Source: Syncephalis fuscata (Eukaryota; Zoopagomycota; Zoopagomycetes; Zoopagales; Piptocephalidaceae). From it: DNA of 64,000 nucleotides. The stretch spans positions 1 through 64,000 of the forward strand of contig JAHLTZ010000025.1 of the NCBI GenBank assembly GCA_025786725.1. The letters are read 5' to 3'. The notes beneath the pieces are model-generated. The model ran no database searches. It was given only the letters and a program-made list of their open reading frames with translations, and was not told the origin of the DNA. Position 1 is the stretch's first letter. The number at the start of each line of letters is the position of its first letter. This document shows, piece by piece, positions 12,609-25,275 of this stretch. The position numbers and the translations under genes are program-made.

Positions 12609-14645
12609 ATGGCATCCTTTCGTCCACTTTGTCTATACGAGCCAAGTTCACCATTGAACATTGATTATGAAACTGATTTTGATAATGAAGGCGGCAATTT
12701 AGCTACGACGCAAACCTGCCTTCAATTAGAAGAAGAGAAGCCACACAATAATCAGTGTAGCAAAGAACAACCAGAACTAATAATAGAGCAATGCGACAAT
12801 GACCAACAGGCCGAGTCTAACTGGTTAATAGCACAAAAACGGCTTTATCCTTTTAAAACAGTACTGCGTAATAATAATATCATTGATAATAATGATAGCA
12901 GTAGCAGTAGCAATAACAGCAACAATAGCAATAATATAATAATTACAACAAAGCATACAACAGCACTCGATACGTGTAAAGACGTAACAGCATTTAAATC
13001 AAATAATCTAGTTCAAAATGAAACACCAAATGAACCTAGCAGTAAAAAAACACGCGGTAATAGATATAGCGAACAAATAGACAGCACTTGTAGCTTGCTA
13101 TATAATGCTGACCACGAAGCAATTAATACCTCACTGGAATTGAGTAATTTATCTAAGCAAGAGCAACAACAACAACAACAACAGGATGCAAATGACGACG
13201 AAACAATGGAATTCAATACCATTTTCAAAGATTATGAAATGCCGCATGACGATGATGAAGTATTCGGCTTTGGTCTATTCAAAGATGAATGTATTACCGA
13301 AGAAGATTTGGTAAGTATAATAACACTATATCGATATTGGCTCACTTGTTGCATAGCAACAATCGATGAAGAAACTTGGTGAAGAAGCAGCAAAATCACA
13401 ACAAGAACAAGCCTTGGAAGCAGCAGTTTATATAAGACAAGCATGTCAAATAGAGTCTAAATGTGACAAAATACAGATAGCTACTACTACTACTGATATA
13501 ATTTGTAAAAACAATCCCATTTTACTATGTCACAATTCAGTAAGTAGCTAAATAAAAGTAATTAGTATTATTAATGTCATTATTATTACTAGCTTATTAT
13601 CGGATCTGGTCAATTGGTTATTAGAGAAAATGGTGTCATTTGGCATGGTCGAATGTTATCTACTACAGATGACACCGATGACACAGTGGATCAGTCATCT
13701 ACACAGCATAGATCACTACTAAATAATATGGGCCATAACACCAATACCATATTACTATTTCTTTATTCAAGACTTTCAGATATACGTGCAAAATATGTAC
13801 CAGATAACAGACCTTTATTACTTGCCACTTATGATGATGCTACATTTGTTCAATTTGCCTTTCCCAATGGTATTTCATGGATAGTCAACTAGAAAGTACA
13901 CTTAACTAATACGTAGTAATAGATGAAACCTCTAATAATCAATGTAAGACAGCTAGTAGTACCGTATCTATAATACTTGAAGAAATACAGGCTCGGCTAA
14001 AATGCGCCCTTCAGCAACAAAATAATACTTTTAATAATAAGGTATTGGAGCATCAACATACTGCAAATCAAACGTCACTAGTACAATCTAATACTGCTGT
14101 AAATATACCATCTATGATGGGCGGGCCATGGATATCGCTTATGGCTGCGGCAAATAGTATTGAAAAAGAGCTTGAATCACAACTAGAATCACATCTTACG
14201 TATGTAAATTGAATGATATCCATACACCAACAATACTAATAAATTTATGATAGACAAGAGATTGAACAGGCCATTAAGACACGAGATGATGCTATTCAGC
14301 ATGCCCACCAAGCCTATCTAGACGCATTAACAGATCTTAAGCAGCGATCTAAGAAGATATCAACTACCGCAATAGCATTAAAGGTGAATGCACAGAATAA
14401 AAGTGCAACACTGGCTGAGTGTCAGCTTTGCTATGCCAACCACGATACACATGGTAAGTGAATTAACAACATATTATTCGCTCATTATAACGCTTTTTGT
14501 ATTAGTAATTCAGCCTTGTCATCATCGATTATGTGGCAGTTGTGCACGCCGATTACAAGCATCTAGCAAATATTGTCCATGGGATCGTGATGAATACACG
14601 CATATTCATCCATTACTGATGGCCAATAATAGCACATTAACATAA
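12609..14645 (+). CDS. RING-finger protein, C-terminal C3HC4
   Basis: There are six exons, about 590 residues, starting at ATG 12609. The N-terminal half is acidic and low-complexity (Asn/Ser runs, a Gln run from CAA repeats). A conserved-looking middle (LIIGSGQLVIRENGVIWHGR) follows. A helical region then leads to a C-terminal RING (CQLCYANHDTH ... PCHHRLCGSCARRL ... CPWDR) of the BRG/cIAP-like C3HC4 type, so ubiquitin E3 activity is likely. The intron at 13872-13918 restores the frame from FAFPN to VIDETSN. The 5' exon is open from the ATG to the donor at 13312. Substrates unknown. Confidence 0.85.
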
Positions 14646-14780
14646 CCAAATAAACTCAATCATTTTATAGCATTCTCTTTACTACGTCAATAAAATAGGT
14701 TTAATCTAAAGAACTCAGCTCGTCTGCTCTCTTCTCTTCTCATTGCAGGGTTGATGTAGGCACACGTCAGTGCAATTGAT

Positions 14781-15446
14781 CTATTTATTTCTATTGGCTT
14801 CAATACAAGTATTATACCAAAGATTTTCCCACTCTTCGTCGCTATGTGTACGGCCCTCGTCACTTAGACCGGCTTTAATGCAAATCGAGCCGCTAACCTG
14901 CTCCTCTTTGCTGCTGTACACGTTATACCATACAGGCTGGTTGCGTGGATCATTAATGTCCAGCGGGTGTCCTTCATCGTGGGATGGCGTGGGACAATTG
15001 CGGGTAAATAAGTGCTGGAGCGGAATGGTAATTTCGCCCATATAGTCACGGCCAATAGTATCTTTATCCCAGATAGTGACGTTAATGGCGGGTGTCATAC
15101 GGCCTGGTTTAATAGGCAATCTATTAAATAGTAGCGATCAATATCAGTATACAATAGTGCCTATACAGCTATTATTCTAGTATTCTGTTACACGTACTCA
15201 AATACTTCATTCCAGACAGGATCAAGGGTCTTTTTAATTGTTTTAGACTGATGTTTAGAACTCCAAATCGAATAACGACATACTATTGTTTAACAAGTAG
15301 GAAACAGGAGGTAGTAGGGGGTTAGTCGAGGCTTGTTGCAATGAAGCTGTTCTATGTCGCGTGCTACTTACTGGGTCAGATAGGCCGTTGGAATCTTTAG
15401 GTGCAAGGTTAGTTGCATTCATCAAGTGAATATGAATTGAAACCAT
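14781..15446 (-). CDS. C2-domain protein, one frame break
   Basis: Three exons encode a single C2 domain. They start MVSIHIHLMNATNLAPKD and run through SNGLSDP, YVVIRFG, KTLDPVWNE, VTIWDKDT and GRDYMGEI, then a short tail with YSSKEEQVSGSI. The Asp residues of the Ca2+ loops (SDP, DPVW, WDKDT) are present, so Ca2+/phospholipid binding is expected. Exon 2 shifts frame at about 15259 between FG and SK; one extra T in the coding-strand TT would fix it. The exon 2-3 junction uses a GTACGT donor. The protein ends soon after the domain (NRNK stop). It could be a small stand-alone C2 protein or the front of a larger one cut short. Confidence 0.75.
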
Positions 15447-15930
15447 ATTGAATTCTGTCAAAGAAAACAGGAAATGCAGCTAAAATGCGTATACTCAATA
15501 GCAGCAATTGCTTGTATTGTAGTAGGAGTAGAAAGAAGTAGAAAGAAGTAGAAAGAGAGCGTGTCACAGTGAGTGGTGGATATTCTATAGTTGGATCTAT
15601 CTTTTTAAATAGCGTTTATGAGATAAACAGGTTATTGAGAACGCGCAAACGCTCTAAGTAATAACCACCAAGGGGTAGACTTCAGAAGGGTAATTGGCAA
15701 GTTTAAAGCACTGCTACAAGGAAAAGAACTTTCCACCTTGGACGTTTATCGTTTAAATGTAGAGAATAGGTGTGAATATAGTTGTTAATAGGACATGTTT
15801 AAAGCTAAATAAGCAATGCCACATTGATTGTAGAATATTAATGCATTAGTTAATAAATATTGCAACAGATAATTATACTGTCGTTTTTTTGTTTTTTCTC
15901 CTTGTAAAGCATTCAATTGTTTCAATCCAT
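15447..15930. promoter_or_regulatory. Shared upstream region with 10-bp tandem repeat
   Basis: This 484-bp gap lies between two divergent genes (C2 protein and URI1) and probably carries both promoters. It contains three tandem copies of GTAGAAAGAA at about 15528-15556. No binding site is identified. Confidence 0.4.
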
Positions 15931-17863
15931 ATGTCTCGTCAAGAGCAACAGCAGCAGCATACTCAGGTGGATGCGGCCAGCTTGGCATTCTACCAAGAGA
16001 AATTGAACAAGTCTTTGATAGAAGCACAGTCTAGTGTGCAGCAATGGCGTGAACACCATAATGAATATCAACAGTTACGTGATGGTTTACAAAAGCTGCC
16101 AGAAGAAACAGCACACCAAGTAATGGTAAGTATATTGGTAGCAGTATTGTTGGTATTGTATTAATGGACTAAGCCGAATCTAAAATAATTCTAACGATAA
16201 ACTGGCGCCTGTATAGGTACCTGTTGGTCCATTAGCGTTCTTTCCAGGCAAAATAGTTAAAACCAATGAGCTTTTAGTTTTACTAGGAGAAAACTGGTTT
16301 ATAGAGCGGTCAGCCGCACAGGCTGTCGAGATTGTAGACCGTCGCTTAGAGAGTAAGTTGATTTATATAAATATATATTAGTACTCTTTAAAACTAATTA
16401 CGAAGTAGCTGTTCAGCAACAACTTGAAACGGCAGAAAAGCGATCCAAAGATATAGAAACTCGCATTAAACTCTCTGGTGGACTGGGCGATCTAACAGGC
16501 TATCCAATTAATGAAGATGGTCAACAAGTAGTTGAGATTCGCGAAGAGTATCATTCTGACGATGAAGACAAATTTGCAACAACATCAACATCAAAGACAT
16601 CAACAGGTAAATAATTATAATACTGATAGTACCATAAATATTAATAAGACCAATTTTAATACAAATATCAATTACTCTAATAACAATACTATTACAATAA
16701 TCACATTGACGCATTTATTTGTATTATACTAACACTTATAAACCATAGAAAAACCATCCATAAAGACTAAAGCCGAACAAGATGAAGATGAACGATTCTT
16801 TACTTATCTTCGTCAATTAGAAGAAGAGTTGAAGGAACAGGAAGAGGAGGAGGAGGAGGAGGAAGAGGAAGAAGAAGCAAGTAAAATGAACGAATCAACT
16901 TTTAAAGCACCATTAAATGTCGGTGAAAAGCCAATACAACCATTAATTATAGAGTTACCGGATGATGATCATATTAATAGCCATGTTAATAACAATAGCA
17001 TAGCCACAGTATCCCCAGTGTTGACATCTAATACATCAACACCTTCTAGTGCTGTATCTATTCCTTCAACAGCATCTAACAAAAAACATGTGCATTTTGC
17101 ACCAGGAACCGTATCACCAGAACACCGACCACCTACACCATTAAAAACACCTATTATTCTACCAACAGCGTCAAATTATAAATCATTTGGACTTAATAGC
17201 CCATTAAAGAAGTCATTAGAAGTGAACACTAGTAATAGTAATGGAACTGTTGTTCATAGTTCATCCATTAATACTTCTACTACAGCAACAAACAAGCCAT
17301 CTATTGTAGCACATCAAGTACAAGAACGTCCCATGACGACCGTCAATCCTGAAGAAGAAGAGGATAAACTGCACTTCCGAGAGGTACATATGATTTAAAT
17401 CTAGTGTGTGTGTGTGTGTGTGGTCTATTAGCAGAACTGGTCAATTAAATAACCGTCACTAAACCACATGACTATTTCTCTTTTTAGATCCAATCAGAAT
17501 ATCATCGACGTCGACATCAAATGATTGCCGCTTCACGGTCACCACTTGACGATACAACAGACATCAATAACAATAATCATGACAATGATGCTATTACTAC
17601 AACGATAACAGCATTATCTAACCAGGTAAGGGGCGGTATCAATATTATTTTACATCTATTACTAACACTATTAACTATTGATACTGCTATTTGTTATGCT
17701 AACTCTTATTAATACACAGTCAAGTGAACCAGGCTCATCCCTAACGCAACAGGAACAATCATTACCACAACAGGAGCAAGCGAAGGAACAGGAACAGGGA
17801 CAGGAACAGCTACCACCAAAACGGATTTCTAGATTCAAGGCGTCAAGACTGGGCAGGCCTTGA
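15931..17863 (+). CDS. URI1: URI/Bud27 unconventional prefoldin
   Basis: There are six exons and about 480 residues. Coiled-coil helices flank the prefoldin-alpha core motif (VPVGPLAFFPGKIVKTNE, LLVLLGENWFIERSAAQA, EIVDRRLE), which is diagnostic for the URI/Bud27 family. A Glu-rich run, a long disordered acidic linker and a basic C-terminal box (RISRFKASRLGRP) follow, as in URI proteins. URI binds the RNA polymerase subunit Rpb5 with other prefoldin-like proteins and acts in polymerase assembly and TOR-linked responses. Start ATG 15931 opens the frame directly. Introns are at about 16126-16217, 16353-16408, 16607-16747, 17383-17487 (with a GT microsatellite) and 17626-17719. All junctions are in frame and no breaks were seen. 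Confidence 0.9.
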
Positions 17864-17869
17864 AAGAAA

Positions 17870-20170
17870 TAATAAACGATAAATATTAACAGTGCTACTG
17901 AAGTCCTGTCGTTTTTTAAACTTTTTACTGTAAACGTGAACCATTGCCGAATAAACCGGTATTTTATGGCCATCGGAACACATGTTGTTACAGCGTAATA
18001 AGCCAGGCAACTGCTGACAACAAACCAATAAACTATATTGCACATGGCATTGTATACGTCATTGACTTTCCTAGACAGAAATGCACTGTAAAGCGTACTC
18101 TTTATTATTTTTAAACAAGGCTGCCATCTAGTGCGTGTGCCATTTCGGTTACAAGCAAGTATTGATTGCTAATTGGCATACGATGATGTATCGCCACTTC
18201 TGTACATCATGTTTTACATGTACTGCTTAATTCGGTAGTTGAGATGACACATGCACTACACTACAGTACAGGCAGGATTCAAGGTATTCGGTGTATGCTA
18301 TGCAGTAATAGATAGCTAGAAAGGTAGATAGATAGATGGATTGTTGGTTAGAGGGAAGGAAGTACATAGAGAGTGGAGAAAAGGAGGGCTGCAAGTAGTA
18401 ACAGCACGTGGAGCTCAGGATGCTGAATGTACTATGCTGTACAATGGTCAAATCAAAGAATAGCATGTAGAGCATGCCAAATTAAAACGACAAGACAGTA
18501 TTATGCAAATCAATCACCAATAAACTGTTTATAAACGAGATTGGTGCATGCATTATGCTTAACCAATTACTAATGTATAGAGAATGCACAGTATATGTGT
18601 GTAGATGTGTAGATGTGTATGTATATGTAGTGTACACATGGCCATATGTGCTATTGTAGATGAGTGAATGTTGTGTACACACACACACGCACTACATCTA
18701 CACATCTACACATTTACACAGTCTATTGACTCTGACAGGCAATGTCTGTGTGTCAGAGGCTAGGCCTAATGGTTATGCATATAGAAATAATTTGTGTTTA
18801 ATCAGTAAAAATATAATGCAAATGTGCTAGTGTTTCAAACGCAAAGATGGTTATAGAAGAAAAAGGACTATGTGGTGCGTAAGCGGCCTATCATACGGCC
18901 CTTTTTTTCAGCAGATGTGCCAATATTGCTTGTTTGTTTCAGAATGAAGCAGAATAGAACATTGTTTTATTGTCAATTGACTTTGCAGCAGTAACAAAAC
19001 AACAACGATGAAGCTAGACTATTTCCTTCCTACCTATTGTATATCCCTCTTTTTTCTGGGTAGATGCGTGGCTCAATGAGCGAATGAATGGATATTGGTG
19101 GTGCCTAGCTTGTAATACTACCGGTTACCTGCCGCTGCTGCTGCTGCTATAGTTACAGCTACAGCTGCCATAGCGCCGACTATGACATTACAGACTTTTT
19201 GGTTATCACACACCCGTGGCTATTATTTGATGGTGGTGAATAATAAAGCAAAACAAACTGGAATAATCAATGGTCAGCTGGTTAGTGTTGTCTAATTGGT
19301 TAATAGACTACTTCATTGCATATTGTCTATATACGTGTCTATGTGTATGCGTAAATAGCATTGTGATGATGCTGATGACGACGACGATGATGTATATCAT
19401 TCAAGGAAGGCGTCATCCTTGTCCTAATGATCGTCACTGCTCATATCATATCCTTTATACTATACTTAATCAATCAATCAATCAATCACATTATACACCC
19501 ACTTAATCACACCCATTTATTCTATGTAACAGTATGAATGCCACTTTCTGTTTAATCATTGCCTCTATGCTGTATGAATGGGGCTAAACAGGTTATCCCC
19601 AAGTACTTGATGCAGTCTCCTCACATGTAGTATTGTACTCCCTAATAAAGGATTGGTTGCAGCAAATCATAGGCAACACGAGAACGGGCGCCATTGGAAG
19701 TCTGGCAATTCTCCGCCTTCCATTGAGCAGCTACGGCCAATAGCTACTGAACAACGTGTTCATACGTGCATGTTTGGAAGGCAGGTTCTAGTGTACAACG
19801 ATAACGGCGTGTCCTCGCCTCTTCTCTATTACACTCACCACTCACCACTCACTCACTCACTCATTGACGCCACTCCCTTCTTTGTCCCTTCTGCTCACTC
19901 GTTTTGTGTCATTGTCTATAGAGGCTGCGTTCTTCCTTCTATAGCCGCCACCACTCTGCCTCCCTCATCATCCTCTAGGAGCAACACCGACCTTTTTCGG
20001 TATTCGACACGCCTTTGCTGACCCCTCACGCCAATTTACACTATTTAAACGTCACTTAACGCCGTCCTCCGCCATGTTCGATACAATCATCAACACTAAG
20101 ATTTTCTTATTAGCTCTACTATCCGCTCTACTTAGTATTACACCCAGTCCCTACGTCAGATAAATTATAT
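17870..20170. other. Intergenic, 2.3 kb, with hairpins and simple repeats
   Basis: I see no convincing gene. It contains an inverted repeat (about 18596-18632 against 18690-18720, GTGTAGATGTGTAGATG and its complement) and a short hairpin at 18730-18760 (CTCTGACA ... TGTCAGAG). An AATC tandem run lies at about 19468-19488. The last 500 bp become pyrimidine-rich and are likely the promoter of the gene at 20176. Confidence 0.5.
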
Positions 20171-20175
20171 TCAAT

Positions 20176-20604
20176 ATGCGTGCCTCCACCGCCTTCGCTA
20201 TTCTTGCTTTCGCCGCTGTCGTCTCAGCTCAGTCCAGCGCCCCAGCTGCCAGTACTACTCCAGCTGCTGGCGCCAACCCAGCTGCCGGTGGCTCATCCAG
20301 CGGTGCTGACAAGGCTACCACTGGCACTGACAAGGCTGCCACTGGCACCGATAAGGCTGCCTCTGGCACCGACAAACCTGCCTCTGGCACTGACAAGGCT
20401 ACCTCTGGCACTGACAAGGCTGCCTCTGGCACTGACAAGGCTGCCTCTGGCTCTGACAAGTCTACCAGCACTGGTACTACTGACAAGTCTGCCACTAGCA
20501 CCGACAAGAAGGACAACGCCGCTGGTGCCGTTGTTGTCGACCGTTTCACTGGTCTCCTTGCCGGTTCTGCTGTCGCTTTGACCGCTGCTTACCGTCTCCT
20601 CTAA
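20176..20604 (+). CDS. GPI-type protein with GTDKAAS heptad repeats
   Basis: The protein has 142 residues and no intron. A signal peptide (MRASTAFAILAFAAVVSA-Q) is followed by an Ala/Ser region. About eight tandem copies of GTDKAAS or close variants (about 20305-20465, a 21-bp DNA repeat) follow. The C-terminus (GLLAGSAVALTAAYRLL) fits a GPI signal. Codons are strongly biased to C-ending forms (GCC, ACC, GGC, AAG, GAC), unlike neighbouring genes, which suggests very high expression. The repeat is rich in Lys and Asp, so the stalk would be highly charged. Likely an abundant cell-surface or wall protein; exact role unknown. Confidence 0.85.
   Translation: MRASTAFAILAFAAVVSAQSSAPAASTTPAAGANPAAGGSSSGADKATTGTDKAATGTDKAASGTDKPASGTDKATSGTDKAASGTDKAASGSDKSTSTGTTDKSATSTDKKDNAAGAVVVDRFTGLLAGSAVALTAAYRLL
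20305..20465 (+). repeat. 21-bp in-frame tandem repeat
   Basis: About eight units of a 21-bp repeat encode the GTDKAAS-type heptads of the surface protein at 20176. Unit differences are mainly ACT/ACC, GCC/ACC and one CCT, consistent with copy-number change by slippage or unequal crossover. Confidence 0.85.
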
Positions 20605-20884
20605 ACAACTAATTAGATTTAGTTTAGAGTAACAATGTAGTTTGCTTCATTAAAGAAGTTATTTCAAAGCAAAATAGCGTGCATATATAGTGTTAAACAG
20701 TGTTTTATTTTACGCACCAGATGGTGCTTAATTATAGCATCATCTGGCATTAACGAGTATTTGTATTTAAAAGCCTTTTATTAGAAAATAGTTATCTATC
20801 TGTATAAACAAGTAAAAGTAGATAGAAAGAGGAAGGTGGTGTATATGACATGGCGGACCACGCAGAATCCACAGATGCTATCGT

Positions 20885-23345
20885 CTACGTGGCAGTGGCA
20901 GTGGCAGTGCCAAGTAGCCGTTCCTCTTCGCCGTCTGACGTCGGTTCGGATCGACATCCGTAAATATTGTCTCGTACAACTTGGTACAATATACCGAGAC
21001 AAAAGACGGCTAAAAAGACCCATTCGGCATTAAAAAATAGCAGGCCCATCGTAGGAAGACCGACAACGATACGATAAATGAAGGTGGATAATACGGTAGG
21101 CGTACAGATATCTAGAGTAGTACGCGCATCCATTGAACGTCTAGTCAGTAACGATGTATATGCTCTCGTTAGACTTACCAACCGGTCCTTCAACGCTACA
21201 TGGAATGATGAGCTGCGGATACAAGGAGCAATCTCGCACGCCATTGACCAAGGTATGATTGCACTACGAGAAGGAAGGAAGGAAGGAAGGAAAGGAGACG
21301 ATATACGCATGGCATGTTAGTTCAAAAGGAGATAGGGCGCAGCAGTAACAGTAGCAAAGGACATATAGAACAGATCAGTGGCCTATCGCTGCATTATCAA
21401 ATGACACTTACATAACGTTGACTGCCAAATTGCGCATATTGAGGTGCAACAACGGTAGTCATGGTATAGTTTAATGCTAATAACGACACCATCAGTAAAA
21501 TGGCCGATAGCAGCAAGCCTTGCGGTGCCGTGCGATGTGCCTTTATCCGGTAAAGAAACACCCAGAAGAATCGTACACCTGCTTGAACTAAACCTGTCGT
21601 TGTGGCAGCGAAAAAGTACAGTACCAAAAGTACAATGAATAGATAATCAGCCGGAAAATGCTATTATTAAATAGCACATTACAATTATTGATGAGCAATT
21701 CATGTGATGTTAAGCGTCATACGCCAGATACATACTTGGCTTAAATAAAGCAGCGTGACATTAACCGGATTGAACCATTCGGGATGACTGATAATATAGC
21801 CACATTCTTTGCCACAGATCGAGTTTTTGACTTTGTCGATACTATAAACAACAGCCATTAGTATTAGCCATAGAATATTGTTACTGTAATCCAGATTACT
21901 ATTAGAACAACAGCAACTTACCATGAAAATAGAATAGAAGTGACTAGACCAATGGTCATGATTAAGCAAAATCCACCTAATAAACACTATTGGTGATATA
22001 TTAGACGAGCAATTAACTAAAGTCTATTTGCTTACCTCAAAGCATCGTACCAATCGGCTGTAAAGTGTATTATTACGTCCATTATCATTTGTAAATGTTT
22101 GTCGGCGTGCCAACTGACTAATAATGGTAGTTGCAGTAACAGTAGTAAAATGTTAATAAAATGTTAATAATTTGCAATTGATATTACATTTCCAACTGTT
22201 CCAAGTCCATCAACATTTTTCTGTCACTCGCTGACATAACACGGGTGGCATTTTCATATTTCCTTTGAATAGCACGGCGTTTGTAGCGTACACGGTCAAT
22301 GGATGCATCGATCTCGGCACTGGTCTGGTGGCGTACGTAACTTCCTCTTAATAGCCGGATTGGCAATACAGATAGTCCATAGGCCTAATAAACAGCGATT
22401 AATTTGTATCTCATTTATTGTAGTTCACACTTACTGTATAACTAACAAATACAGCCATGCCCATAAGTATCAGCGTAGCTACTACAAATATGATTGCTTT
22501 AACACCACCTATGAATAGAATATTCATTGCAATATATCAAATGATTAATTGCTTGTTTCAATGTAGGCTACTCACGCCTATCTCTATTCTATTTAGAACA
22601 ACTTGTCTAGTTGGGGCTTACCATTAGCCAGTAATAGTCGTTTAAACCATTCAAAATTCATATGAGGATTTTCGCCATTTAACTTGGGTCTTAGCGCCAT
22701 ACCGCTCACCAACAGTATTAGTGCAATACATACAGTAAACGTTGTATACTTGGCCGCGCTCACCGCTCTCTATCAATAACATGATATTGATTAGTATTTA
22801 TTATGATGTTATATCGCTATATATCTATATATAGAAAGGAGAATGACTAGATAGTAACTTACTCTTTCTGTTGGTTCGTCATGGTCAAGTTCTTCAAAGT
22901 AGAAATACGCAAATGGAATCACTACAAAGCATAAAAGAACAATCCCAGCAAAGCAGACTATGTATAGTTGTATGTTAGTGCTGCATTAATGTATATATAG
23001 ATATACGTATGTATATATATATATCTATCTATAAAGTTTCTTTAAAAGTCACTTGCCGTAGTAAATGATAGAAAGGGTCGTTAAAAAGTCGTCTATATGA
23101 TCTGGCGTAGCCCAAGAGCGCTTTAATCCCGTCCCTTGGTCAACCGTCGACGATACAAGAAAGATATCGAGCGGTGCAAGTGCCAGTACACATAGACAGA
23201 ACGTTAGCCCCACAACCGTAACAGTAGTTACTAAGGATTCCGACTCGGCTGGATCTTGGTAGTAGCAAGTAAATGCCCAACTTAGCAGTGCAAGAACAAA
23301 TACTACCCCCGTAATAACCAGCCAGATAAGTGCTGCGTACTCCAT
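20885..23345 (-). CDS. LMBRD1: LMBD1-like polytopic membrane protein
   Basis: About eleven exons, starting MEYAALIWLVITGV at ATG 23345, join to a multi-pass protein of the LMBR1/LMBD1 family. Recognisable blocks are LAPLDIFLVSS, YFYFEELDHDEPTE, AYGLSVLPIRLLRG, CGYIISHPEWFNPV, HFPADYLFIVLL, RIKAHRTAPQGLL, ALNYTMTTVVAPQYAQFG and DICTPTVLSTF. A short acidic tail (DGEEERLLG) follows. In animals LMBD1 works with ABCD4 in lysosomal cobalamin export; a vacuolar role here is inference. Exon 1 ends at GTGACT. The last intron carries a CTTC repeat and joins phase 1 to GATATC. No frame breaks were seen. Confidence 0.85.
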
Positions 23346-23897
23346 AGTGCTGCAACGTGTGACAAATACAAGCAGTCAAAACGCGAATAGGTTCAATAGG
23401 TAAAAAAAGTCAATAGTAATAGAGCAGAAGGGTTGAATAATGAGTATGCGATGGAATTGATATAAAGAAGTCAGGTCACATTGCCGAGTCATTGATCAAA
23501 ATAAACACTATGTTGTCGTCATGGCTGTTCCACCTGACCATGGATATCACACGATAATCATCCGAGCATTACCTGTAATGGCTAGCTGATTAGTTGAGTA
23601 GCGAGATAATCATAACAATGAGTCGTTGTATAAGCATTGATTAATTGACTAAAGCTATTTGATATAAAATATGTGTACTACTGAGTCATATTATTAGTAT
23701 TTATTGTAATGTTACATACAATCCACGTCATGTAATTGAATTTAAAAGCGCCAATTTTATTATTTTTGTTGTTTATTTTCAACCTTATAGCTTTCTTGCC
23801 ACTGTTTATCGCGTTGTTATCTACGCATTGCTATCTAGCATTTTAGCGATACAAGCGTATCAAGTGTCTCTTCTATCCTGCACCCTTCTACTACAAC

Positions 23898-25275
23898 ATG
23901 AGTACCCGGCGAAGTGCCCGTCTGGCCGATAAGACGGCCACACAACAAGTGCCACCGTATCCACTAGCACTACTGCCACTACTGCTGTTGCCACTACTAC
24001 TGCTGTTGCCAAAAGATCTGGGCGCGTTTCAAAAAAATCCACTAGTAATCGAGTTACTAAAGTAAAGACTGCCACTAAAAAGACTGCCACAAAGAAACCA
24101 CGAGTAGTCAAGACTAAAAGAACACCAACTGAGCCGCCTGCAATTATGGAGTCAATAGCTTCTATGTCATATGTGTCTCCTTTGGCAACAGAGTTTCTTG
24201 TAGCGTCGTCGTCTAATGCCAATTCTACTAATGACTCTGCAGAGCCATCTATTACGCAAGAGGCTATTAACGATAAAACTCGTCGTTATCCTTATCTTTC
24301 TAGTCCAACACAGGTAAGTAATAATACACACCGTTTTGTTGCCATACTCTTTACTCACAATCGTGTATCACGCACTATTGCAGCACATAAAAGTTCGTAT
24401 CGAGCGAGCCAGAAAACAGCGTATGTTTTTAATGTCCCGCGAGGTACAAACAGACGTTGAACACAGCTATGCAGTATTGGGAAACTCGCAACGTGTAAGT
24501 TGTATGGCTTGTCTCGCTATGCAAACTAACTTGACATGTTTATAAGGTCTACAAAGTCACTATCAAAGAAGTTCCTACCTGCAACTGTCCAGACCATATA
24601 ATGCACCGGGATATGCATTGCAAGCACGTTGTAAGTGAACTATTTATTTTGTATCAACAAACCATTAATTGCTGATTTATAGTTGTTTGTACTCCTTAAA
24701 GTACTTCGTGTATCGCATGACAATCCATTGATATGGCAACGGGCGTTAATACCGTGTGAGCTACGTAGCATATTTGCTTTTGCTGCGCCCGACCCGTTAG
24801 TTATGGTAAGTAACTACTGTATAGCAATGGAACAGCCATTTAATACTTATAATGATAACTAGGCCACCGAGTCTATGCACCAGGAGTGGCAGAACGCAAC
24901 TGCACCCACCCAAGAACCGGGAGATAGCCTTCTATTCCCTACGGTCGATCGTCGTCCTATTGAAGGCGACTGTCCAGTCTGCTATGAAGAGTTTACAGAA
25001 GGAGATGAAAAGAATACAGTATGGTGCCAGTTGGTCTGCGGCAATAACATTCACACCGAATGTTTCAATCGCTGGAAGAGCACTCAAACTTATCGCGATG
25101 TAAGTAATAAGTTGTTTATAGGTGTTATCAATAGTAATAACAGTTATATTCTTATTAGGTTACCTGTGTTTACTGCCGTACACCTTGGATCTGTGGCATC
25201 ACTACAGGCAAATCAAAAGGCACATCTGGTGGATCATTCCGTAACACTTATGTACGCATCGAGACAACATTGTAA
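23898..25275 (+). CDS. SWIM and RING zinc-finger protein, one frame break
   Basis: There are six exons and about 365 residues. A basic Lys/Thr-rich N-terminus (MSTRRSARLADK; KTATKKTATKK) precedes a SWIM zinc finger (CNCPDHIMH...HCKHV). A connecting helix follows (LFVLLKVLRV). Then comes a RING (CPVCYEEF ... CGNNIHTECFNRW ... CVYCRTPW). SWIM plus RING is the layout of ZSWIM2/MEX-type ubiquitin ligases. The frame breaks near 23940-23950, where one extra base in CACACAACA restores it, so the start at ATG 23898 depends on that. The gene ends at the stop 25273-25275. Substrate unknown. Confidence 0.8.

Noticed and set aside
17671-18045. Cys-rich secreted protein on the minus strand
   Set aside because: Its Cys runs are the antisense of the Gln/Glu-rich URI1 tail; there is no signal peptide.
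18481-18720. CRISPR-like array from GTGTAGAT/CTACACAT repeats
   Set aside because: Units are short, irregular and inverted in an intron-rich eukaryotic genome; no cas genes.
20180-20581. Leu/Pro-rich and Glu/Ala-rich repeat proteins over the 20.2-kb gene
   Set aside because: They are other-frame readings of the 21-bp repeat; only the frame with signal peptide and GPI tail makes sense.
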